7,647 nucleotides of DNA from an uncultured Enterococcus sp. Its GTDB lineage: Bacteria > Bacillota > Bacilli > Lactobacillales > Enterococcaceae. Positions within the stretch are counted from its first letter, which is position 1. Each line of letters opens with the position of its first letter. The notes beneath the pieces were generated by a model. The model saw only the letters and a list, made by a program, of their open reading frames with translations. It made no database searches and had not been told where the DNA came from. The stretch is from assembly GCA_946409145.1 (NCBI GenBank), contig CAMJVA010000075.1:1-7647 (forward strand), written 5' to 3'. Made by a program: the position numbers and the translations under genes. Below, one piece after another: positions 1 to 5,840 of the stretch.

Positions 1-956
1 GCCACTCTTCCTCTTGCTGTGCGTTTTAAAAAACCTTTTTGAATTAAATAAGGTTCATACATATCTTCTACTGTATCGGTTTCTTCTGCAATATTCACTG
101 CTAAAGTACTTAAACCTACTGGGCCTCCATGATAAAGTTCAATCATTGCTCGTAATAATTTTTGATCCACTAAATCCAGTCCCGCCTCATCTACCCCTAA
201 TAAATTTAAAGCCAAATGGGCAATTTCTTGATTGATGACGCCGTTTTCTTTCACTTGAGCATAATCTCTGACTCTTTTTAATAGACGGTTGGCAATTCTT
301 GGGGTTCCTCTTGAGCGTCTCGCTAACTCCACGGCTCCTGATTCTAAAAGTTCCGTGTTAAAAATTTGCGCAGAGCGTAACAAAATTTCTTTTAAATCAT
401 TTTCTTCATAATATTCTAAGTGACACACAATTCCAAAACGATCTCTTAAAGGTTTAGCTAACATTCCTGCTCTTGTAGTTGCGCCCACTAAGGTAAAAGG
501 TGGCAAAGGAAAACGAACGGAATGGGCAGTAGGTCCTTGTCCTACCATAATATCCACGTAAAAATCTTCCATGGCTGAATATAAAACTTCTTCCACTACT
601 CGTGGCAGACGATGAATTTCGTCAATAAATAAAACATCCCCTGCTTCTAATTCATTTAACACAGCCACTAAATCTCCTGGTTTTTCTAAAGCAGGTCCTG
701 TTGTTCCTTTTAAATTGACTCCCAGTTCATTAGCAATCACTTTAGCTAAAGTGGTTTTACCTAAGCCTGGAGGACCATAGAGTAAAACGTGGTCTAAAGC
801 TTCTTCACGAGCTTTAGCTGCTGTAATATAAATCCTTAATTCTTCTTTTACTTTACTTTGTCCAATATATTGTTTTAAAAATTGCGGACGCAAAGAAAGT
901 TCAATTAATTCTTCTGCTTCATTTTGTTCTTGAGACAAGATACGATTTTCTTCCAA
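1..956 (-). CDS. ruvB: RuvB, Holliday junction branch-migration ATPase (3' end beyond left edge)
   Basis: RuvB is the hexameric AAA+ motor that, with RuvA, drives branch migration of Holliday junctions in recombination and repair. The window holds 318 codons; RuvB is usually about 330-340 residues, so only the last 10-20 residues are missing. In order: an N-terminal segment ending LRPQFLKQYIG (22-32), Walker A GPPGLGKTT (61-69), Walker B DVLFIDEIHRL (107-117), sensor 1 LVGATTRAG (156-164), arginine finger PLRDRFG (169-175), sensor 2 RSRGTPRIANRLLKRVRD, and a C-terminal winged-helix domain ending KRTARGRVA. I chose the TTG at 954-956. It lies 5 nt after AAGTAGGTGA, a near-perfect Shine-Dalgarno overlapping the ruvA stop, and it gives an N-terminus (MEENRILS) like that of Bacillus RuvB. 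A GTG at 963-965 is possible but has no Shine-Dalgarno. All core motifs are intact. It is almost certainly cotranslated with ruvA. Confidence 0.95.
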   Translation of the reverse strand, partial: MEENRILSQEQNEAEELIELSLRPQFLKQYIGQSKVKEELRIYITAAKAREEALDHVLLYGPPGLGKTTLAKVIANELGVNLKGTTGPALEKPGDLVAVLNELEAGDVLFIDEIHRLPRVVEEVLYSAMEDFYVDIMVGQGPTAHSVRFPLPPFTLVGATTRAGMLAKPLRDRFGIVCHLEYYEENDLKEILLRSAQIFNTELLESGAVELARRSRGTPRIANRLLKRVRDYAQVKENGVINQEIAHLALNLLGVDEAGLDLVDQKLLRAMIELYHGGPVGLSTLAVNIAEETDTVEDMYEPYLIQKGFLKRTARGRV

Positions 957-961
957 GGATG

Positions 962-971
962 TCACCTACTT
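962..971 (-). promoter_or_regulatory. ruvB ribosome binding site overlapping the ruvA stop codon
   Basis: On the minus strand this reads AAGTAGGTGA, matching the full anti-Shine-Dalgarno complement AAGGAGGTGA at 9 of 10 positions. The TAG inside it is the ruvA stop codon (968-966). Five bases separate it from the TTG at 956. This decides the start of ruvB, because the alternative GTG at 965 lies within this same site. The overlap suggests translational coupling of ruvA and ruvB, which would suit two subunits of one complex. Confidence 0.7.
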
Positions 972-1529
972 TTTCAACAATAACTTTAAGCCTAGAGAAA
1001 TATATTCTTCTGTGGACTTACCTTCTGTTAACTGATCTTTTAAGCTATTTACTTCTTTTTCACTATATCCTAGAGCTTTTAAGGCTTCTAAGGCTTCCTC
1101 TTTAGGAGCATTTTTTCTCGGAGTATCACTTTCATTAAAGGATAATTTTCCTTTTAAATCTAAAATAATTTGTTGGGCTGTTTTTTTCCCTACTCCAGGG
1201 AATTTTGTTAAATATTTAACATCTTCTCGTTCAATGGCTTCTAATAACCCTTGATGATCTTTTCCAGCTAAAATACCTAGGGCTGATTTTGGCCCAATAC
1301 CAGAAACAGAAATCAAACGTAGAAAAATTTCTTTTTCTTCACGCGTATTAAAACCAAATAATTGTTGAGAATCTTCTCTCACTGCTTGATATACATAAAC
1401 AGTCGCTTCTTTTCCTTCTTCATAAGAAAAAGGATTCACGGCTAAAATACTATAGCCAATCCCATTTACTTCTAACACAATATAAGAAGGACTGATATAA
1501 GTAATCAGTCCTTTAAAGTAATCATACAT
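966..1529 (-). CDS. ruvA: RuvA, Holliday junction DNA-binding subunit
   Basis: RuvA binds four-way junctions as a tetramer and loads the RuvB motors. The protein is 187 residues, slightly short of the usual 190-205, and looks complete. An OB-fold N-terminal domain (1-62) opens with MYDYFKGLI and carries the conserved RED..LFGF segment (51-60). Two helix-hairpin-helix motifs follow: one around VSGIGPKSALGIL (75-87) and one around FPGVGKKTAQQIILDLKGKL (110-129). These make minor-groove contacts. A poorly conserved linker (130-142) leads to the C-terminal RuvB-binding three-helix domain (143-187), with the typical EALEALKALGYSEKEV segment. AAGGAG at 1545-1540 stands 10 nt before the ATG. The gene lies 51 nt downstream of mprF and directly abuts ruvB. 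It could be expressed by readthrough from mprF, from a weak promoter in the gap, or both. Confidence 0.97.
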   Translation of the reverse strand: MYDYFKGLITYISPSYIVLEVNGIGYSILAVNPFSYEEGKEATVYVYQAVREDSQQLFGFNTREEKEIFLRLISVSGIGPKSALGILAGKDHQGLLEAIEREDVKYLTKFPGVGKKTAQQIILDLKGKLSFNESDTPRKNAPKEEALEALKALGYSEKEVNSLKDQLTEGKSTEEYISLGLKLLLKK

Positions 1530-1574
1530 TTTTAAAGGGCTCCTTAAGTTACTAACGCAACATACGTTCCCTTT

Positions 1575-1583
1575 ATTCTATCA
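1575..1583 (-). promoter_or_regulatory. Candidate extended -10 promoter for ruvAB, overlapping the mprF stop
   Basis: The minus strand reads TGATAGAAT, which fits the extended -10 pattern TGnTATAAT with one mismatch in the hexamer. Its TGA is also the mprF stop codon. No convincing -35 hexamer lies 16-18 bp upstream (the bases there read about GTGATA). If used, transcription would start near 1568, leaving a leader of about 40 nt before the ruvA ATG. It would let ruvAB be expressed independently of mprF. The call rests on the sequence pattern alone. Confidence 0.35.
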
Positions 1584-4061
1584 TATTTTTTCTTCCATAT
1601 CACTGGCTAAAATAGTTTGAGGGGTCATTTTTTTATCCTTTGGCTGCCGTAGTAAAAAATAAAGTTGCCCTAAAGCCACTAAACTATTGGCATTTTTTCG
1701 GTAAGCTAAGTAACGATTTTCTAAATAATTCGCTTGAGCCATTTTTTTCTTTCCCTTTTGATTAAAAGGAGAATTAGGTAGCGCATATTCATTAATAGCC
1801 CGAACCAAGCGCTCACTGGCAAATGAAAAACGCGTATTTCCCACATTTACTAATGGGAAAAAGCCTAAATCTACTACTTGTTGGTGTTTTTTTCGATAGG
1901 TTAAGTAGCCAGAAATTAAAGCACGTTCATTGTTTCCTAGGGCTTTTAAAAAGACATAAGCATTTTCTTTATTATTTTTTTCATCGAGAACAATTCCTGT
2001 GATGATTCCTTTTTCTTTTTGCAAAATACCTTCATCACCTAACTTTACCTGTAAAGAAAACTCTGAAGGAAGCTTCCTTAACTCTTCAAAAGTTTCCATA
2101 AAAAATGGTTCATAGGAAACATCTGATGCTAAAAATTCTTCTTCTGAATTTATTTTTTCAGGTTTAACATAACCTTCTTCCCCGATTTTTAAATAATCAA
2201 AACCAAGGTCATGTAATAAAGCCACAAAAGAAGGACTTACCCGGTAAAAGGCTAATTGGTAACCAAGATCATCAGCGTCTTTCATAAAACGAATAATTCC
2301 TTTAGCAAAATATTTTTCTTCCCCTAAAGGATCCCCAAAAACAAATAATTTATTGGCCTTTCTCACAAAGTTAAAATACAACAAATTTTCTCCTTTAACT
2401 GTGTAATAATAGCCAAAAACTTTATCTTTTTTATAATCTTCTCGTTCTTTTTTCAAACCAAATTTTTTAAATTCTTCAAAGGATAACTCTTTATCTTCTG
2501 GAAAACCTAGTTCTGCTCCTTGCATTAAATAAGCCATTAAGGTTAAAACTACAATAATCGCTAAGCCTAAGCCCACTAGACCTTTCAACCAAACTGTGGC
2601 TGAAGGAAATAAAATAAAATGACCGGAAATAATACTGGAGCCATTGTCTCTTTGAGAATAAAAACCGGCCACTGCGTATAAAATAATCACGCTTAAAAAT
2701 AAGAAAATATCAAAGACCAACGCGCCAAAAGAGTAAACTAATTTTTCCCGATAAAATTCTTTCCGGGATAAATACACCGCCCCTAAAATAATCACGTAAA
2801 CTAAAATTAATTGCCAATTATAGGTTCTGACAATCGTATTCAAAATACAAAAAATAAGTAAAATTAAACTTGGTAAATACGCTTTTTGTACCTTAGAACT
2901 CACTCCCCGAGAAAGTCCCAACAAAAGCAGGCCCACTAACATATTTAAGGTTTGATCTAATAAGTCAAAGGAAAATGGCAAGAGTAAAGAAAATAATGAA
3001 CTCACATTGGATAAATTTTTCACACTGGAAAGTAAGACCATCATAATTCCAGCAAAATACATGGCTCCTGTTAAAATAATATGGGCCGTTTTTTGGCGAA
3101 AAATATTAGGCAGTCCATCAAAGAAACGATTTACTCTCACACCTGTGCGGTGAATAAACATTCCTCCACCAATTAAAAATGGAAAAATATAGTAACACAA
3201 ACGATAAAATAATAACCACAACAAAGCTGTTTCTTTAGAAATTCCCATTTGTCCTAAACCTAAAATCATTAACACGTCAAAAGTTCCTGCACCTCCTGGA
3301 ACCATGGTTAACATTCCAATTAAGCTAGTGGCAAAAAACAAAGGCAATAATTCTTGAAAAGAAAAAGGAACCCCTAGTAAATAACCAATCACAGTAAAAG
3401 TTAAAAAAGCCCCTGTCCACTGTAAAAAAGAAGCTCCCACTAATTGATACGTTCCATAAGGGAAAAATTCTTTAAACAACGTCTCTTTTTTCAAATAACA
3501 GAAAAAAAGTAACCCTGGAGCAAAAAAACTTCCCCCTAAAAGCCAAAACCAATATTGTTTAAAATAAGTATCCACATCTAAAAACATAATCATGAAAAAA
3601 CCAACTAAACTAAATATAGAAAGACCCGTCAACATGAAAAAAGCCATTTTAGAAACAGTTCCTAAAACTTTCTTTTTAGAAAGATCCTTATGATAAAAAT
3701 TTCCTCTTAAAGTGGCACCAATAATCCCACCAAAGCCCAAGAGATTATTTAAACTATTAATAATAAAAGCTAAAGGTAGCCATTCTTTTAATAAAAACGG
3801 ACTTTGACCTTGTTTTTCTAAGGCCTTTTGCCCCACATAGTCGTAACTCACTAATAAAAAATTTCCCACTAGCCCACATAAAAACATTAAAATAAGTTTT
3901 CCTGTGGGGACACCTTTCATGGTTTCTCCTAACTCTTTGAGACTCATTCCATGTAAAATTCCCGTGAATTGGTTCACCACAAATACTAAGACAGAACCAA
4001 AGAAAATTAATTTTAGCAACAAACTATGAGCTTTCACAAAAGCTACTATTTTTTTTAACAT
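1581..4061 (-). CDS. mprF: MprF-like phosphatidylglycerol lysyltransferase/flippase with degenerate synthase domain
   Basis: MprF proteins transfer an amino acid, usually lysine from Lys-tRNA, to phosphatidylglycerol and flip the product outward, protecting cells from cationic peptides. The 826 residues match the family's usual 830-860. Residues 1 to about 515 hold roughly 14 predicted membrane helices. The flippase signatures are well kept: NSLNNLLGFGGIIGATLRG (102-120), VPGGAGTFDVLMILGLG (254-270) and LLFYRLCYYIFPF (283-295). The cytosolic GNAT-like domain (about 530-800) keeps GDPLGEE (576-582), LGYQLAFYRV (599-608), LKIGEEGYV (624-632), EPFF (651-654), VNVG (738-741), SFASERLV (746-753) and NRYLAYRKN (782-790). 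It lacks the basic KRRG..R..LNK segment normally following GEE, and the aspartates of the VDL.RW.P and MDG motifs. Aminoacyl transfer is therefore doubtful, while flippase activity is plausible. GGAGG at 4077-4073 lies 11 nt before the ATG. It is divergent from proC. Confidence 0.88.
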   Translation of the reverse strand: MLKKIVAFVKAHSLLLKLIFFGSVLVFVVNQFTGILHGMSLKELGETMKGVPTGKLILMFLCGLVGNFLLVSYDYVGQKALEKQGQSPFLLKEWLPLAFIINSLNNLLGFGGIIGATLRGNFYHKDLSKKKVLGTVSKMAFFMLTGLSIFSLVGFFMIMFLDVDTYFKQYWFWLLGGSFFAPGLLFFCYLKKETLFKEFFPYGTYQLVGASFLQWTGAFLTFTVIGYLLGVPFSFQELLPLFFATSLIGMLTMVPGGAGTFDVLMILGLGQMGISKETALLWLLFYRLCYYIFPFLIGGGMFIHRTGVRVNRFFDGLPNIFRQKTAHIILTGAMYFAGIMMVLLSSVKNLSNVSSLFSLLLPFSFDLLDQTLNMLVGLLLLGLSRGVSSKVQKAYLPSLILLIFCILNTIVRTYNWQLILVYVIILGAVYLSRKEFYREKLVYSFGALVFDIFLFLSVIILYAVAGFYSQRDNGSSIISGHFILFPSATVWLKGLVGLGLAIIVVLTLMAYLMQGAELGFPEDKELSFEEFKKFGLKKEREDYKKDKVFGYYYTVKGENLLYFNFVRKANKLFVFGDPLGEEKYFAKGIIRFMKDADDLGYQLAFYRVSPSFVALLHDLGFDYLKIGEEGYVKPEKINSEEEFLASDVSYEPFFMETFEELRKLPSEFSLQVKLGDEGILQKEKGIITGIVLDEKNNKENAYVFLKALGNNERALISGYLTYRKKHQQVVDLGFFPLVNVGNTRFSFASERLVRAINEYALPNSPFNQKGKKKMAQANYLENRYLAYRKNANSLVALGQLYFLLRQPKDKKMTPQTILASDMEEKI

Positions 4062-4084
4062 TTAAAAAAAGGCCTCCCTTCTTA

Positions 4085-4140
4085 TTAATAGTTTACCATG
4101 TTTGAAATCATTTTAAAAAAACCTTTGTCATCCTTTAAAA
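4085..4140 (-). promoter_or_regulatory. Probable mprF promoter region, exact element unresolved
   Basis: The mprF start is divergent from proC, so a minus-strand promoter must lie in the 161-bp gap 4062-4222. Two candidates compete. TAAAAT (4115-4110) matches the -10 consensus at 5 of 6 and has a weak TTTAAA (4139-4134) 18 bp upstream. TGGTAAACT (4098-4090) is an extended -10 with 4 of 6 hexamer matches but would leave a very short leader. An isolated ATGACA (4131-4126) resembles a -35 but has no matching -10 at the right spacing. I cannot choose between them from sequence alone. No riboswitch-like or T-box-like structure is evident. Confidence 0.25.
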
Positions 4141-4190
4141 AGACTAAAAATTTTTCTTTCTACCTCTGGCAATATTTTTAAAATAAAATA

Positions 4191-4199
4191 TGCTAAGAT
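4191..4199 (+). promoter_or_regulatory. Candidate extended -10 promoter for proC
   Basis: TGCTAAGAT follows the TGnTATAAT extended -10 layout, with 4 of 6 matches in the hexamer. It lies in the AT-rich stretch directly before proC, and transcription would begin near 4206, just ahead of the GGAGG at 4211-4215. The bases where a -35 should be (about 4170-4176) are not consensus-like. TAAAAT at 4184-4189 is an alternative hexamer. The assignment is tentative. Confidence 0.35.
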
Positions 4200-4222
4200 A
4201 AAAGAAAACTGGAGGGATAATC

Positions 4223-5014
4223 ATGAAAATTGGTTTTATTGGTACAGGAAAAATGAGTAAAAGTATCATTGCTGGACTTTTGAAAAAAGGATTTAAACCA
4301 GAAAATATAATTGTTTCAGCTAAGCACGTCACTCCGTTAAAAGCTTATGCAAAAAATTTAAACTTAGAGGTTGCTAAAAATAATCAAGAAGTGGTAGAAA
4401 AAGCGGACTACATTTTTTTAGGTATTCATCCTAGTGATCTTACTGCTTTAAAAGAAATTGCTCCTTTTATTAATCCAGAAGGACAAGTTTTTCTTTCCTT
4501 TATGTCTGGGGTTTCTTTAACTGCTTTAGAAAATGTTTTAGGCCCGGTAAAAATAGTTCGTCTCATGCCAAATTTAAATGTCTCAGTGAATGAAGGAACT
4601 ATTGCTTACACTTTTTCTGAAGAAATGCCAGAAGACGCGGAAGATATTTTACAACTTTTAAACACTTTAGGAAAGACCTATTCTTTAGAAGAAAAAGATT
4701 ACCCTACCTTTGTAGCTTTAGCTGGTAGTTCTCCGGCGTTTATTTATCTTTTTATTGATGCCATGAGCCGCGTTGGAGTAAAATACGGCATTCCTAAAAA
4801 TTTAGCCACAGAAATTGCTGCCCATGCGTGTTTAGGTTCTGCCAAATTACTTTTAGAAAGTGGAAAAAATCCTTGGGAATTAGTGGATAGCGTTTCTTCG
4901 CCTAATGGTTCCACTGTTCAAGGCGTGTTAGCTTTAGAAAATGCCGGCTTTTTAAAAGCAGTCAATGAAGGATTAGAAGCTATTTTAACGATGGAAGATC
5001 AACGAGAAAAATAA
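4223..5014 (+). CDS. proC: Pyrroline-5-carboxylate reductase
   Basis: ProC reduces 1-pyrroline-5-carboxylate to L-proline with NAD(P)H, the last step of cytosolic proline synthesis. The 263 residues match the family's usual 260-280. The N-terminus is a Rossmann fold with the dinucleotide loop IGFIGTGKM (3-11). LGIHPSDL (66-73) and RLMPN (113-117) are the conserved elements of the first domain. The C-terminal dimerisation and catalytic domain carries AGSSPAFIYLFIDAM (167-181), LGSAKLLLESG (204-214) and the signature SSPNGSTVQGVLALE (225-239). That signature usually reads SPGG(T/S)T, so the Asn at 228 is a mild variant. GGAGG at 4211-4215 stands 7 nt before the ATG. No glutamate kinase or glutamyl-phosphate reductase gene lies beside it, so the earlier proline genes must be elsewhere or absent. 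The following gene has its own promoter, so proC is probably monocistronic. Confidence 0.95.
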   Translation: MKIGFIGTGKMSKSIIAGLLKKGFKPENIIVSAKHVTPLKAYAKNLNLEVAKNNQEVVEKADYIFLGIHPSDLTALKEIAPFINPEGQVFLSFMSGVSLTALENVLGPVKIVRLMPNLNVSVNEGTIAYTFSEEMPEDAEDILQLLNTLGKTYSLEEKDYPTFVALAGSSPAFIYLFIDAMSRVGVKYGIPKNLATEIAAHACLGSAKLLLESGKNPWELVDSVSSPNGSTVQGVLALENAGFLKAVNEGLEAILTMEDQREK

Positions 5015-5037
5015 GTTTCTCCTTACTTCTCTTTTTT
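5004..5037 (+). terminator. Weak intrinsic terminator candidate after proC
   Basis: GAGAA (5004-5008) can pair with TTCTC (5027-5031), and TAAG (5012-5015) with CTTA (5022-5025), with unpaired bases between them. A run of six T's follows at 5032-5037. The stem is AT-rich, interrupted, and begins inside the last codons of proC, so termination may be partial. If it leaks, proC transcripts would run into the inverted repeat and the DUF1538 operon. Confidence 0.3.
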
Positions 5038-5060
5038 AATTTTAAGTCTTTCTTGTTTTT

Positions 5061-5115
5061 TTATAACAGAAGATACTTTATGATTTTTAGAAATCATCTG
5101 AAAATTCTGTTATAA
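5061..5115. repeat. Nested inverted repeat in the promoter of the DUF1538 operon
   Basis: The outer arms are TTATAACAGAA (5061-5071) and TTCTGTTATAA (5105-5115), a perfect 11-bp inverted repeat with a 33-bp spacer. Inside it lies a second perfect inverted repeat, ATGATTT (5080-5086), loop TTAG, AAATCAT (5091-5097). The right outer arm contains most of the extended -10 of the downstream promoter. Outer arm centres are 44 bp apart, close to four turns of B-DNA, so two copies of a regulator could sit on the same DNA face. The structure lies upstream of the predicted transcription start, so it more likely acts as DNA (operator) than as leader RNA. The exception would be readthrough from proC. The binding protein is unknown. 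Confidence 0.6.
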
Positions 5116-5116
5116 T
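5108..5116 (+). promoter_or_regulatory. Extended -10 promoter of the DUF1538/P-II operon
   Basis: TGTTATAAT is a perfect extended -10 (TGn plus consensus TATAAT at 5111-5116). The best -35 is only TTAGAA (5087-5092, spacer 18), so the promoter probably depends on the TG extension or on an activator. Transcription would begin around 5122-5124, leaving about 34 nt of leader before the start codon. AAGGAGG at 5144-5150 lies 6 nt before the ATG. The -10 lies in the right arm of the inverted repeat at 5061-5115, so a protein bound there would block RNA polymerase. Confidence 0.7.
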
Positions 5117-5156
5117 TAAGAAAGGCTTATTTTTTATATTAAAAAGGAGGAAGACT

Positions 5157-5840
5157 ATGGCAAAAAGTTTTAAGGAAGTTTTAATGGCAATTGTCCCCAT
5201 GACCTTACTCATTTTAATTTTATCTTTCATTTTTGCTCCTTTAGAAATGCAAGAGTTACTGATTTTTTTATTGGGCGCAGTGATGATGATTTTAGGTATG
5301 ACTTTATTTTTATTTGGGGCAGAACATTCCATGATGGCTGTGGGAGATTTAGTGGGAAAATTTATGATCAAAAAAAGAAATCTTCCCTTAATGGTGTGTC
5401 TTGGTTTTATTATAGGCATTGTCATTACCATTGCTGAACCTTCTGTCCAAGTTTTAGGCGCCCAAGTTTTTGATATTTCAGAAGGAAATATTTCCCGACT
5501 ACTTTTAATTGGTGTCGTGAGTGTGGGCACAGGAATTTTTCTTGCCTTAGCTCTACTTAGAGTAGTGTTTAAATGGTCTTATTATCGACTCATGCTTTTA
5601 GGTTATTTCGTCACAATCCTCGCTTCTTTTTTCACTACCCCAGAATTTATGCCCATTGCTTTTGATTCAGGGGGCGTAACCACTGGTCCCATTACCGTTC
5701 CCTTTATTTTGTCAGTGGCCGTTGGGGTAACGAGTATGGTGCATCACGATAAAAATAATAATGACAGCTTTGGCATGGTAGGGGTTGCTTCTTTAGGTCC
5801 TATTTTAGCTGTGATGATTTTGGGGGCGATTTTTCAATGA
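5157..5840 (+). CDS. DUF1538 integral membrane protein, first subunit
   Basis: This 227-residue, strongly hydrophobic protein has roughly 6-7 likely membrane segments (about 9-27, 35-55, 78-95, 115-136, 145-160, 178-193 and 207-226). It belongs to the DUF1538 family, whose function I do not know to be established. Conserved elements are LFLFGAEHSMM (50-60), the intramembrane TIAEPSVQVL (91-100), VGTGIFLALALLR (123-135), FDSGGVTTGP (169-178) and FGMVGVASLGPI (205-216). The charged or helix-breaking AEP and FD.GGV.TGP motifs within membrane segments resemble the substrate or ion sites of secondary carriers. That is inference. An 11-residue loop rich in His, Asp, Lys and Asn (196-206) precedes the last helix. 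It is shorter than DUF1538 proteins that carry both halves in one chain. The next gene supplies a second homologous half, so the working unit is probably a heteromer. Confidence 0.88.
   Translation: MAKSFKEVLMAIVPMTLLILILSFIFAPLEMQELLIFLLGAVMMILGMTLFLFGAEHSMMAVGDLVGKFMIKKRNLPLMVCLGFIIGIVITIAEPSVQVLGAQVFDISEGNISRLLLIGVVSVGTGIFLALALLRVVFKWSYYRLMLLGYFVTILASFFTTPEFMPIAFDSGGVTTGPITVPFILSVAVGVTSMVHHDKNNNDSFGMVGVASLGPILAVMILGAIFQ

Noticed and set aside
14..235. Plus-strand open frame of 73 codons at the left edge
   Set aside because: It lies antisense to the ruvB winged-helix coding region, whose protein is unmistakable. No ribosome binding site and a low-complexity Leu-rich product.
963..965. GTG as the ruvB start
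   Set aside because: It directly follows the ruvA stop with no Shine-Dalgarno upstream and lies within the site that serves the TTG at 956. The TTG start gives a better family N-terminus.
1534..1574. AAAGGG (1574-1569, minus strand) pairing with CCCTTT (1539-1534) around the ruvA Shine-Dalgarno
   Set aside because: Only 6 bp with a loop of about 29 bases, and the upstream arm would lie outside a transcript starting at the local -10. Too weak to claim translational control.
2100..2200. Compensated frameshift as the cause of the missing basic motif in MprF
   Set aside because: Reading the neighbouring frame here gives an early stop and no KRRG-like residues, and the segment is also shorter than in canonical MprF. 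The loss looks like real divergence.
4144..4332. Minus-strand open frame overlapping the proC start
   Set aside because: It is antisense to the conserved Rossmann loop of proC, has no plausible ribosome binding site and resembles no known protein.
5061..5116. Inverted repeat read as an intrinsic terminator or leader riboswitch
   Set aside because: No U-run follows the right arm, and the perfect -10 inside it places the structure upstream of the transcription start. An operator fits better.
5087..5530. Minus-strand open frame of 147 codons
   Set aside because: It is fully antisense to the first DUF1538 gene and its promoter. The Lys/Ile/Thr/Pro-rich product is typical of antisense to a hydrophobic protein.
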